Shown: positions 19,767 through 27,907 of the stretch, piece after piece
Layout of the letters: every line of letters starts with the position of its first letter
Numbering within the stretch: the stretch's first letter is position 1
NCBI RefSeq assembly: GCF_001307275.1
Contig: NZ_CP012831.1
Coordinates: 4,270,501-4,334,500 of the forward strand
Source: Pseudomonas fluorescens
Lineage (GTDB): Bacteria; Pseudomonadota; Gammaproteobacteria; Pseudomonadales; Pseudomonadaceae
Direction: 5' to 3'
DNA: 64,000 nt
Translations under genes and position numbers: made by a program
Notes under the pieces: generated by a model
What the model was told of the DNA's origin: nothing
What the model saw: the letters and a program-made list of their open reading frames with translations, nothing else
Database searches by the model: none

Positions 19767-20130
19767 GATCCAGGCCTTTAGGGGGGATTTCTGGGTAACG
19801 ACCGACCGCCAGGGCCATTGAATAACCGTTGTACGAATTATTCCGGGGGCCCGGCCGTTGCCGGTCTGCGAAGGCGCGCGATTTTATCAGGCTTGAGGGG
19901 CAGCGGCCATCCTCGCGCCGACGGGCAGGGACATATCCGCGGAAAAAAACCGATATTTCTTATATTGGTACTGCGCAACGCCTCTGTATAAGGTGTAGCG
20001 GTAACCGGTTATGGTGATGACCGTGCGAAACTTCCGCCGGCGTGTGAATGTTTTGCCGGGTGCTGTGGTCTCAGCCATGCTCAATCTTCTTCACACGGCC
20101 TGTTCCAGCCGTTATGTCCGGGAATCTTCC
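19767..20130. other. Divergent intergenic region, purM / DUF2066
   Basis: These 364 bases hold no gene I can support. They must contain the promoters of purM (leftward) and of the DUF2066 gene (rightward). An A/T-rich stretch at 19939-19965 (AAAAAAACCGATATTTCTTATATT) is the most promoter-like part. No REP element is present. Confidence 0.5.
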
Positions 20131-21189
20131 ATGCGTTTGTTCAAATTCTTGTCCGTGGGCTGCTTGTCGCTGATCAGCCTGGCGAGCCATGCCGAAACCG
20201 TCAATGGCCTCTATCAAGTGCTCGAACCGGTCACCAGCCAGACGCCGGAGGAGCGCAACCAGGCGACGTTGCGCGCCCTGGATACGCTGGTGCTGCGCCT
20301 GACCGGCGATGCCAAGGCGGCCCAGAATCCCGGGTTGGCGGCCATCCGCCAGGACCCGCAACAGATCATTCTTCAATATGGCTACGACGCCGGCCCGCCG
20401 GAAAGCCTCAAGGTGGATTTCGACCCGGCGAGTACCGACCGGGCATTGCGCTCGGCAGGCTTGTCGCTCTGGAGCGCGAACCGGCCATCGATCCTGGGCT
20501 GGTGGCTGAACGACTCGGCCGAGGGCTCCAGCCTGGTGGGCGATGGCCAAGCCAGCGCCACGCCGCTACGGCGTGCCGCGCAGCATCGGGGCCTGGCTTT
20601 GCACCTGCCGCTGGCGGATCTGAGCGAGCAGATCGTCGCCACCGCGCCGAACCTGGAAGGCAGCGACCCGGCGCCTCTGCGCGATGCGTCGGAGCGCTAC
20701 GCGGCAGACGCCTTGCTGGCGGTCCATGCGAAGGAAGAAGGCGGCCAGTGGCATGGTACCTGGCGCCTGTGGCTGGGGGACCAGCGTGAGCAGGGCACTG
20801 CCCAGGGCGCCGATCCTGCGGCCTTGGCCGATGCGGTCATGCTCGCGGTGAGCCAGCGCCTGGCGCCGCGCTTCGTCGCCAAGCCGGGGGTGGCCACGGA
20901 GCAATTGCTGGAAGTGCAGGGCATGAACCTGGAGCGCTACGCGGCGCTGGGGCGTTTGCTCGAACCGTTCGCTGGGCAGTTGCAGCGGGTCGAAGGGGAC
21001 CGGATCGTCTATCGGGTCAACGGCAGTGCCGAACAATTGAAGGCGCAACTGGCCCTGGCAAGACTGCAGGAGGTTCCAGCCGGTGAGGCCGTCGCGCCGG
21101 TGCCGGTCGCGCCACCCGCCGCCGATGGCTCGGCCCCGGTTGCAGCACCTGCGCCAGCACCGGCCGCCAATTTGCGGTTCCGCTGGTAG
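20131..21189 (+). CDS. DUF2066 periplasmic protein
   Basis: The 352-residue product begins with a signal peptide (MRLFKFLSVGCLSLISLASHA). The mature part opens with VNGLYQVLEPVTSQTPEERN and ALDTLVLRLTGD, the DUF2066 signature. The C-terminal 40 residues are low-complexity, alternating Pro, Ala and Val, ending NLRFRW. ATG 20131 was chosen because it alone starts a proper signal peptide; the frame is open for 120 bases upstream. No function is known. The AI-2E permease gene follows after 32 bases. Confidence 0.82.
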   Translation: MRLFKFLSVGCLSLISLASHAETVNGLYQVLEPVTSQTPEERNQATLRALDTLVLRLTGDAKAAQNPGLAAIRQDPQQIILQYGYDAGPPESLKVDFDPASTDRALRSAGLSLWSANRPSILGWWLNDSAEGSSLVGDGQASATPLRRAAQHRGLALHLPLADLSEQIVATAPNLEGSDPAPLRDASERYAADALLAVHAKEEGGQWHGTWRLWLGDQREQGTAQGADPAALADAVMLAVSQRLAPRFVAKPGVATEQLLEVQGMNLERYAALGRLLEPFAGQLQRVEGDRIVYRVNGSAEQLKAQLALARLQEVPAGEAVAPVPVAPPAADGSAPVAAPAPAPAANLRFRW

Positions 21190-21221
21190 GTTGTCTTTCT
21201 TTATATAGCTAGGAGTGGTTC

Positions 21222-22295
21222 ATGGGCGATACGCGGCGTTGGTTCTGGTTGGGTGGGGTTGCCCTGCTGTTCGCGCTTATCTATTTGCTGCATCCGATCC
21301 TCACGCCGTTCCTGGTTGCGCTGCTGTTGGCCTATCTGTTCGATCCGGTGGTGGATCGCCTGGAAAAACTCGGCCTGTCGCGGACCTGGGGCGTGGTGGC
21401 GGTGTTTGCGCTGTTCACACTGATCGTGAGCGCCCTGTTACTGGTGCTGATACCGATGCTCGCCAAGCAACTGGTGCGCCTGTACGAGTTGGCGCCGCAG
21501 ATGCTCGATTGGTTGCAGCACAGCGCGATGCCGTGGGTGCAGTCGAAATTGGGCTTGGCCGACGGTTTCTGGAAGTTCGACAAGGTCAAGGCCGCCATCA
21601 GCGAGCACATGGGCCAGACGACCGATATCGTTGGCGTGGTGTTGAGCCAGGCGACGGCCTCGGGCCTGGCGTTGATCGGCTGGCTGGCAAACCTGGTGCT
21701 GATCCCGGTGGTGGCTTTCTATCTGCTGCGGGACTGGGACCTGATGATGGCCAAGATCCGCAGCCTGCTGCCGCGTCAGCGCGAAGAACGCATCATGACC
21801 CTGACCGGCGAATGCCATGAGGTCTTGGGGGCGTTCGTGCGCGGGCAGTTGCTGGTAATGGTGGCCCTGGGTTTCATCTACGCGGCCGGCTTGATGCTGG
21901 TGGGGCTGGAGTTGGGGTTGTTGATCGGCTTGATCGCCGGGCTGGCGGCCATCGTGCCGTACATGGGCTTTGTGATTGGTATCGGTGCGGCGTTGATCGC
22001 CGGGTTGTTCCAGTTCGGCGGTGACTTGTACCCGATGGTCGGCATCGTGGCGGTGTTCATGGTCGGGCAAGCCCTGGAGGGCATGGTGCTGACGCCGCTG
22101 TTGGTGGGCGACCGCATTGGCCTGCATCCCGTGGCGGTGATCTTTGCGATCCTGGCCGGTGGCGAGTTGTTCGGTTTCACCGGGATCCTGCTGGCGCTGC
22201 CGGTGGCGGCGGTGATCATGGTGCTGGTGCGGCATATGCACGATCTGTACAAGGATTCGGACATTTATAGCGGCGCTGAAGACCCTGATCTGTAG
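21222..22295 (+). CDS. AI-2E/PerM-family transporter
   Basis: The 357-residue membrane protein has about eight helices. It carries the family's early segment LLHPILTPFLVALLLAYLFDPVVDRLEKLG (an FxPxVxxLE-like motif), a central amphipathic soluble part (about 85-145), and the late motif LEGMVLTPLLVGDRIGLHPVAVIFAILAGGELFG. Members export autoinducer-2 (TqsA) or act as Na+/H+ antiporters; the substrate here is unknown. It lies between DUF2066 and hda. Confidence 0.88.
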   Translation: MGDTRRWFWLGGVALLFALIYLLHPILTPFLVALLLAYLFDPVVDRLEKLGLSRTWGVVAVFALFTLIVSALLLVLIPMLAKQLVRLYELAPQMLDWLQHSAMPWVQSKLGLADGFWKFDKVKAAISEHMGQTTDIVGVVLSQATASGLALIGWLANLVLIPVVAFYLLRDWDLMMAKIRSLLPRQREERIMTLTGECHEVLGAFVRGQLLVMVALGFIYAAGLMLVGLELGLLIGLIAGLAAIVPYMGFVIGIGAALIAGLFQFGGDLYPMVGIVAVFMVGQALEGMVLTPLLVGDRIGLHPVAVIFAILAGGELFGFTGILLALPVAAVIMVLVRHMHDLYKDSDIYSGAEDPDL

Positions 22296-22464
22296 GGCGA
22301 ATGACCGGCGGGGTGTCAGGGAAACTGATGCTCCGCGCCCTTGCTGCTGCAAACCTTTGATTTTGCTCGTGGTCCGGCGCATTGTGCGGTCCGCGCCACG
22401 GGTATAAACTTTGCGCACTTTACACAGAGGCCACTAACGGTTCCTTGGGAACTGTTCAGTCAGC

Positions 22465-23169
22465 ATGAAACCGATTCAGCTGCCCCTAGGTGTGCGTCTG
22501 CGTGATGACGCTACCTTTATCAACTACTACCCAGGCGCCAATGCCGCTGCACTCGGCTATGTCGAGCGGCTCTGCGAAGCCGACGCCGGCTGGACCGAAA
22601 GCCTGATCTATCTGTGGGGCAAGGACGGGGTAGGGCGCACGCACCTGTTGCAGGCGGCTTGCCTGCGGTTCGAGCAGTTGGGCGAGCCGGCCGTGTATCT
22701 GCCGCTGGCTGAATTGCTGGATCGCGGCGTTGAAATCCTCGACAACCTTGAACAGTACGAACTGGTCTGCCTGGACGACCTCCAGGCCGTGGCCGGCAAG
22801 GCTGACTGGGAAGAAGCGCTGTTTCACCTGTTCAATCGGTTGCGCGACAGCGGTCGGCGCTTGTTGATCGCCGCCTCGACGTCGCCTCGGGAGCTGCCGG
22901 TGAAACTGGCGGATCTCAAATCCCGTCTCACCCTGGCGCTGATTTTCCAGATGCGCCCGTTGTCCGACGAAGACAAACTCCGTGCCTTGCAGCTACGCGC
23001 TTCCCGACGTGGCCTGCACCTGACCGATGAAGTCGGGCATTTCATCCTCACCCGTGGCACCCGCAGCATGAGCGCATTGTTCGAGCTACTCGAGCGCCTC
23101 GACCAAGCCTCGCTCCAGGCCCAGCGCAAGCTGACTATTCCTTTTTTGAAAGAAACTTTGGGCTGGTAG
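22465..23169 (+). CDS. hda: DnaA regulatory inactivator Hda
   Basis: The 234-residue AAA+ protein, bound to the beta clamp, stimulates ATP hydrolysis by DnaA after initiation and so prevents re-replication. The N-terminus MKPIQLPLGVRLRD includes the QLPLGV clamp-binding motif. The Walker A region is LYLWGKDGVGRTHLLQA-like (GKDGVGRT, about 51-58). LVCLDDLQAVAG is Walker B and a sensor arginine follows. Length and order are typical. Confidence 0.94.
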   Translation: MKPIQLPLGVRLRDDATFINYYPGANAAALGYVERLCEADAGWTESLIYLWGKDGVGRTHLLQAACLRFEQLGEPAVYLPLAELLDRGVEILDNLEQYELVCLDDLQAVAGKADWEEALFHLFNRLRDSGRRLLIAASTSPRELPVKLADLKSRLTLALIFQMRPLSDEDKLRALQLRASRRGLHLTDEVGHFILTRGTRSMSALFELLERLDQASLQAQRKLTIPFLKETLGW

Positions 23170-23381
23170 AACCGTTGTGAGTAGTGGCTCATGGCCTGTT
23201 CTGGACGCGGCGAAACCCGCGGTCCTGCTGGGTTGCAGGCTGCGTGACGTTCAAAATGGGCTTAAGCGCTTAGATGTAAACGTAAAACCGAGAAGTCACA
23301 TTTGCATCGATTGAATTTGCAAATGAGGTTGATAGAAGGCATAGTCTCGCCATCTTTACTACTTCAGCCACGGTCGTGCCC

Positions 23382-24008
23382 ATGCTAAATCGCTTCGCAC
23401 CCCTCGTGCCTCTCGCACTCGTTACCCTGTTGTTCGGTTGCGCTGCCCACTCTCCAGTGTCCCAGCAAGCGCCACAACCACAGGTCCGGAATTCCGTTAC
23501 CGCCCAGTCTTCCTCCGTTGCGTTCCAGGAAGAAATGGCCTCCGACAAAGAACTCGCAGCCTTCGCCGGCAGCAAGCCTTACCAGCTTCCAGTACTGGCT
23601 GACAGTATCCTGGAGCGTGGCATGTCGCTGATCGGTACCCGCTACCGTTTTGGCGGTACTTCTGAAGCCGGCTTCGATTGCAGCGGTTTCATCGGTTATC
23701 TGTTCCGCGAAGAGGCTGGCATGAACCTGCCGCGTTCCACTCGCGAAATGATCAACGTGAACGCCCCACTCGTAGCGCGCAATCAGCTGGAGCCCGGTGA
23801 CCTGCTGTTCTTCAGCACCAACGGTCGTCGCGGTCGCGTCAGCCATGCCGGTATCTACCTGGGCGACAACCAGTTCATCCATTCCAGCAGCCGCCGCAGC
23901 GGTGGCGTGCGGATCGACAGCCTGGGCGACAGCTACTGGAGCAAGACCTTCATCGAAGCCAAGCGCGCCCTCGCCATGGCACCGACTGTGGTCACTGCTC
24001 GCAAGTAA
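23382..24008 (+). CDS. NlpC/P60 (C40) cell-wall hydrolase, lipoprotein, first copy
   Basis: The 208-residue protein has a lipoprotein signal with lipobox LFGC (Cys at about 20) and an NlpC/P60 domain at about 75-200. The catalytic triad is visible: Cys in GFDCSGFIGYLF, His in VSHAGIYLGDN, and a third polar His in QFIHSSS. Such enzymes cut peptidoglycan stem peptides, like E. coli Spr/MepS. It is followed by a paralogue. ATG 23382 is preferred over GTG 23376. Confidence 0.88.
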   Translation: MLNRFAPLVPLALVTLLFGCAAHSPVSQQAPQPQVRNSVTAQSSSVAFQEEMASDKELAAFAGSKPYQLPVLADSILERGMSLIGTRYRFGGTSEAGFDCSGFIGYLFREEAGMNLPRSTREMINVNAPLVARNQLEPGDLLFFSTNGRRGRVSHAGIYLGDNQFIHSSSRRSGGVRIDSLGDSYWSKTFIEAKRALAMAPTVVTARK

Positions 24009-24042
24009 GCACACAGTTTGTAAGGCAAACTTAAAGTCTTAC

Positions 24043-24070
24043 TTGAAGTTTGCCACATAGTCGCTAGAAT
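24043..24070 (+). promoter_or_regulatory. Sigma-70-like promoter between the two NlpC/P60 genes
   Basis: TTGAAG at 24043-24048 and TAGAAT at 24065-24070 are separated by 16 bases. Transcription would begin near 24077, just ahead of a strong hairpin. Confidence 0.6.
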
Positions 24071-24091
24071 CCTTGATCATTGATTGATGGC

Positions 24092-24127
24092 AATCCGCCT
24101 GCGTACTACGCAGGCGGATTTGTTTTC
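24092..24127 (+). terminator. Strong hairpin with T-rich tail (terminator or attenuator)
   Basis: A perfect 14-bp inverted repeat around a single central base (24092-24120; functional loop about GTACTAC) is followed by TGTTTTC. It could end transcripts from the first NlpC/P60 gene, or act on RNA from the promoter at 24043-24070. Confidence 0.75.
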
Positions 24128-24173
24128 ATGCCCACGGCAGAAAAGCCGCATCCAGATCAGGATTGTTCTGCAT

Positions 24174-24710
24174 ATGTCGACGTCGGCCCGCCTCGCGCTC
24201 ATCTTCCTCGCCGCACTGCTCAGTGCGTGCGCCAGCCGAACCCCGCCGCCAGCACCTGTGGTACGGGCCCCGGTGGTCTTTGCCCCCTCGCAATCCTTTT
24301 CCCCTGCCGCCGAAGACGTCCTGTTCCGGGCTCTGGGCCTGGTGGGGACGCCGTACCGCTGGGGCGGCAACACGCCGGATTCGGGCTTCGATTGCAGTGG
24401 CTTGATCGGTTATGTGTACCGCGACGCCGCCGGTATTTCCCTGCCGCGCTCCACGCGCGAGATGATCGGCATGCGCGCCCCGGATGTCGGCAAGAACGCC
24501 TTGCAGACCGGCGATTTGATTTTCTTCGCCACCAACGGCGGCTCTCAGGTCAGCCATGCCGGGATCTATGTCGGCGAGGGGCGCTTCGTCCACGCACCGG
24601 CCACGGGCGGCACGGTCAAGCTCGACAGCCTGTCCAAGGCCTATTGGCAAAAGGCTTACCTGGGCGCCAAGCGTGTGTTGCAGCCGGAGCACCTGGCGCG
24701 TAATCCCTGA
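24174..24710 (+). CDS. NlpC/P60 (C40) cell-wall hydrolase, lipoprotein, second copy
   Basis: The 178-residue product is a shorter paralogue of the preceding gene. The lipobox LLSAC puts the lipidated cysteine at about residue 17, followed by a proline-rich linker (RTPPPAPVV). The NlpC/P60 domain keeps the catalytic Cys in GFDCSGLIGYVY, His in VSHAGIYVGEG and a further His in FVHAPA. The expected role is cleavage of peptidoglycan cross-links during growth. ATG 24174 was selected because only it begins a lipoprotein signal. Confidence 0.88.
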   Translation: MSTSARLALIFLAALLSACASRTPPPAPVVRAPVVFAPSQSFSPAAEDVLFRALGLVGTPYRWGGNTPDSGFDCSGLIGYVYRDAAGISLPRSTREMIGMRAPDVGKNALQTGDLIFFATNGGSQVSHAGIYVGEGRFVHAPATGGTVKLDSLSKAYWQKAYLGAKRVLQPEHLARNP

Positions 24711-24719
24711 GGACGCTCT

Positions 24720-24751
24720 TGTGGCGAGGGAGCAAGCTCCCTCGCCACAGG
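24720..24751. repeat. Single compact REP hairpin, GTGGCGAGGGAGC class
   Basis: A perfect inverted repeat: GTGGCGAGGGAGC, AA, GCTCCCTCGCCAC, as if the two arms of a REPIN were joined with no spacer. It lies between convergent genes. Confidence 0.8.
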
Positions 24752-24776
24752 GGGCCTTCACAAGTCTTGAGTGGTG

Positions 24777-26087
24777 TTACTGACCCGAGACCCGCCAGAT
24801 CTTGTTCCCCACATCATCAGCCACCAACAACCCACCCTGTTTATCGATCACCACGCCCACTGGCCGGCCCTGAGCTTTTTCGTCGGCGTTCAGGAAGCCG
24901 GTCAGCACATCCACCGGTTGCCCCACGGGTTTGCCGCCGTTGAACGGTACGAAAATCACTTTATAGCCACTGTGGGGCTTACGGTTCCAGGAACCGTGCT
25001 GACCAACGAAAGCCCCTTCGGTAAACGGTGCAGGCAGGGTGCTGCCTTCAGCGAAGGTCAGGCCCAGTGAGGCGGTATGGGGGCCGACAGCGTAGTCCGG
25101 GGCGATGGCCTTGGCCACCAGGGCCGGGTTCTGTGGTTCGACCCGGACATCGACGTGCTGCCCGTAGTAGCTGTAGGGCCAGCCATAGAACGCGCCGTCC
25201 TTGACCGAGGTGATGTAGTCCGGCACCAGGTCGCTGCCGATCTCATCCCGTTCATTCACTGCTGTCCACAGCGCCCCACTGCGGGGTTCCCAGGCCAGGC
25301 CGTTGGGGTTGCGCAGGCCTGAGGCGAAGATTCGGTGATTGCCGCTGGTCCGGTCCACTTCCCAGATGGCGGCGCGACCTTCTTCGGCCTCCATGCCATT
25401 TTCCGCGACGTTGCTGTTCGAACCGGTGGTGACGTACAGCTTGCTGCCGTCACGGCTGGCGATCACGTTCTTGGTCCAGTGATGGTTGAGGGTGCCGCCC
25501 GGCAGGTCGACGACCTTGGTCGGCTGCGCCTTGATCTGTGTGTCACCGTCCTTGTACGGGAAGCGGATCAGTCGGTCGGTGTCGGCCACGTACAGGTCAT
25601 TGCCCACCAGGGTCATGCCGAACGGCGAATTGAGGTTTTCCAGGAATACCGTACGGGTTTCGGCGATGCCATCGTGATTGGCGTCGCGTAATAGCGTGAT
25701 GCGGTTGGGGCTGGGCACCCCGGCACCGGCGCGGCCCATGACCTTTTTCATCACCCAGCCACGGATGCCCTTGGAATCGTCCGGTTTGGGTGGGGCGTTG
25801 GTTTCGGCCACCAGCACATCGCCATTGGGCAGCACGTAAAGCCAGCGCGGATGATCCAGTCCTTCGGCGAACGCGCCCACTTGCAGGCCCTGGGCCGGGG
25901 TTGGCTTGGCGCCTTGCGGCCAGCCGATGGCTTCGGCGATGTTGACGGTGGGGACCAGGGTCTTGTTCGGTTCCGGCAGTTTCGGCGCAGGACCGGTGCC
26001 ATCGGACACTTGCAGCGTGGAAGACTCGCCACAAGCGACAAGCCCGGCGGCAAGGGCGACGATCAGAAGATGGGGTGGCTTGAGCAT
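24777..26087 (-). CDS. PQQ-dependent sugar (sorbosone) dehydrogenase-like lipoprotein
   Basis: The 436-residue protein has a lipoprotein signal (lipobox LVAC, Cys19). The rest is a beta-propeller of the soluble glucose/sorbosone dehydrogenase family: LDHPRWLYVLPNGDVLVAETN, LNSPFGMTLVGNDLYVADTDRL, LYVTTGSNSN, GLRNPNGLAWEP, and GQHGSWNR near the end. Members oxidise sugars with PQQ as cofactor in the periplasm. The substrate is not predictable here and no PQQ synthesis genes are nearby. Confidence 0.85.
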   Translation of the reverse strand: MLKPPHLLIVALAAGLVACGESSTLQVSDGTGPAPKLPEPNKTLVPTVNIAEAIGWPQGAKPTPAQGLQVGAFAEGLDHPRWLYVLPNGDVLVAETNAPPKPDDSKGIRGWVMKKVMGRAGAGVPSPNRITLLRDANHDGIAETRTVFLENLNSPFGMTLVGNDLYVADTDRLIRFPYKDGDTQIKAQPTKVVDLPGGTLNHHWTKNVIASRDGSKLYVTTGSNSNVAENGMEAEEGRAAIWEVDRTSGNHRIFASGLRNPNGLAWEPRSGALWTAVNERDEIGSDLVPDYITSVKDGAFYGWPYSYYGQHVDVRVEPQNPALVAKAIAPDYAVGPHTASLGLTFAEGSTLPAPFTEGAFVGQHGSWNRKPHSGYKVIFVPFNGGKPVGQPVDVLTGFLNADEKAQGRPVGVVIDKQGGLLVADDVGNKIWRVSGQ

Positions 26088-26166
26088 GCTGGCTTCCCTA
26101 TGAATGCATGTGGTTATTCATAGAGAAGCGTAGACGCACGGATGGTTCAAACTGCGCGCAAAACCT

Positions 26167-26257
26167 TGTGGGAGCGAGCTTGCTCGCGATGGCGGCAGGA
26201 CAATCAAGATTGATGTTGCCAGGTGCGTCGCTATCGCGAGCAAGCTCGCTCCCACAG
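26167..26257. repeat. REPIN, GTGGGAGCGAGC class, ~90 bp
   Basis: Inverted REP arms flank a spacer with ACAATCAAGATTGATGTTGC. It sits between the upstream end of the sugar dehydrogenase gene and the stop of a hypothetical gene. Confidence 0.88.
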
Positions 26258-26264
26258 TAATGAG

Positions 26265-26849
26265 TCAGCCATGGGCCTGCTTGAACAGCACGGCAATGCC
26301 TGGATGGTATTGGCCGGCCTCGTTGCGCAACTTGCGATAGGCGTAAGGGAAGTACCAGGCCACCGCGCAAGTGTTTTCCTTCTGCAAGTCGTCGATCATG
26401 TCCTGCAGTTCTTCGGGCGTGGCGCTCTGCTGGGCCTTTTGCGGCGAGACGAACAGGCAGCCCAGCTTCAGGTCGCTGGCGTAGCTGATGCGCTTGGCAT
26501 CGCTGGTGGCTTCCGACAGCGGTTGGGTCAGGTTCAGGTTGTTGACCTTGGGCCAGCGTTGGGTGGCCTGGATGAAGGCTCGCTCATCGGTGCTGGCGAT
26601 GAGCAGGTCGGCGCTGACGTTGCGTTCGCCTTCTTCATTCTGCTTGCGGGTCGGCGCGTTCTGTAGCGTGACCATCTCGGCCATCCAGGCGGCGGCCGAC
26701 AGCAAGCTGAGATTGGCTCGTTCATCGAACCAGTAGGGCGTGTCGTTATCGCCGCGCACTGCGTTGTAGCGGTCGATACAATCAAACCAACGTTCCAGCA
26801 CCGGGCGCAGGAATTCCAGTTTTGGATTGCTGATGAGCATGCCTTGCAT
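26265..26849 (-). CDS. Hypothetical protein, 194 residues
   Basis: The product is soluble, without signal peptide or membrane segment. Recognisable stretches include LEFLRPVLERWFDCIDRYNAV near the start and AYRKLRNEAGQYHPGIAVLF near the end. I do not recognise a family. The start at 26849 (MQGMLISNPK) follows GAGGGC; an earlier ATG at 26951 gives a longer N-terminus without a binding site. It stands alone, divergent from the cobalamin operon, and its promoter lies in the same interval as the riboswitch. Confidence 0.65.
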   Translation of the reverse strand: MQGMLISNPKLEFLRPVLERWFDCIDRYNAVRGDNDTPYWFDERANLSLLSAAAWMAEMVTLQNAPTRKQNEEGERNVSADLLIASTDERAFIQATQRWPKVNNLNLTQPLSEATSDAKRISYASDLKLGCLFVSPQKAQQSATPEELQDMIDDLQKENTCAVAWYFPYAYRKLRNEAGQYHPGIAVLFKQAHG

Positions 26850-27020
26850 ATTTTGCCCTCTTGTTCTTGTGATATCGGGTCGTAATGTCTCTTTGATATC
26901 ACTTGCCGCAGCATCACACAAGATTGGCGTCATTTTATTGATCGGTGCCAATGAGCACCCCCGACAGGCGGCTTTAATTGACGCTCCACCCCCAACCCTC
27001 TAACCTTCGCCGCTTGTTTC

Positions 27021-27208
27021 AGGTGCTCTGTGACTTGAGTTCGACAGAGTGAAACAGGGAAGCCGGTGAGTGCACACGAACCCGGCGCTGCCCCCGCAAC
27101 GGTAAATGAGTCAACGCTGTGCCTAAGCCACTGTGTCGCATGACATGGGAAGGCGCGCAGCCCGGCGCCACGCCGCTCATGAGCCCGGAGACCGGCCTGA
27201 TTCATCCA
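27021..27208 (+). promoter_or_regulatory. Cobalamin riboswitch (B12 element)
   Basis: The region carries the conserved marks of the adenosylcobalamin riboswitch: the start AGGTGCTCTGTGA, then AACAGGGAAGCCGGTGAG, a CCCGGCGCTGCCCCCGCAAC segment, GGTAA, and near the 3' end the B12 box AGCCCGGAGACCGGCC (about 27182-27197). It ends about 90 bases before cobO. In known cases coenzyme binding turns off the downstream genes, here by feedback on its own synthesis. Exact borders are estimated. Confidence 0.93.
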
Positions 27209-27295
27209 ACGGCATCACGGTGGGCGATGCCAGGCTTGCTGCCGTCTTTTTTTGTGCCCCGCCCGCCGTTATCCAATCCCAACGGAGAGCTCCCC

Positions 27296-27907
27296 ATGAC
27301 CGACACCCCTGATCGCGATGAACGCCACCTGGCGCGCATGCAGCGCAAGAAAGCCGTGATCGACGAGCGCATCGCCAACTCGCCGAACGAATGCGGCTTG
27401 CTGCTGGTGCTGACCGGCAACGGCAAGGGCAAGAGCAGCTCGGCGTTCGGCATGCTGGCACGGTCCATGGGCCATGGCATGCAATGCGGTGTGGTGCAGT
27501 TCATCAAGGGACGCAATAGCACCGGTGAAGAGCTGTTTTTTCGCCGCTTCCCGGAGCAGGTGCGTTTTCATGTCATGGGTGAAGGTTTCACCTGGGAAAC
27601 CCAGGACCGCCAGCGCGACATCGCCGCCGCCGAAGCCGCCTGGGCCGTATCCCGTCAGTTGCTCAGCGATCCGTCCATCGGCCTGGTGGTGCTCGACGAA
27701 TTGAATATCGCCCTCAAGCACGGCTACCTCGACCTCGATCAGGTGCTCAGCGATCTGCAGGCGCGTCCGCCGATGCAGCATGTGGTGGTGACCGGTCGCG
27801 GCGCCAAGCCGGAGATGATCGAGCTGGCCGACACCGTGACTGAAATGGGCATGATCAAGCACGCGTTCCAGGCGGGTATCAAGGCGCAGAAAGGCGTCGA
27901 ACTGTGA
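27296..27907 (+). CDS. cobO: Cob(I)yrinic acid a,c-diamide adenosyltransferase
   Basis: The 203-residue CobA/CobO-type enzyme adds the adenosyl group from ATP to cob(I)alamin precursors. The P-loop GNGKGKSSSAFG is at about 42-53, and the later segments VVLDELNIALKHGYL and VVTGRGAKPEMIELADTVTEM are family marks. It is the first gene after the cobalamin riboswitch. The start at 27296 has a GGAG site; its stop overlaps the cobB start (GTGA). Confidence 0.95.
   Translation: MTDTPDRDERHLARMQRKKAVIDERIANSPNECGLLLVLTGNGKGKSSSAFGMLARSMGHGMQCGVVQFIKGRNSTGEELFFRRFPEQVRFHVMGEGFTWETQDRQRDIAAAEAAWAVSRQLLSDPSIGLVVLDELNIALKHGYLDLDQVLSDLQARPPMQHVVVTGRGAKPEMIELADTVTEMGMIKHAFQAGIKAQKGVEL

Noticed and set aside
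24080..24703. A plus-strand frame of 207 residues overlapping the second NlpC/P60 gene
   Set aside because: Wrong frame; the frame starting at 24174 holds the signal peptide and catalytic motifs.
24720..24751. The compact palindrome as a transcription terminator
   Set aside because: No T-tract on either strand and its sequence is that of REP arms.
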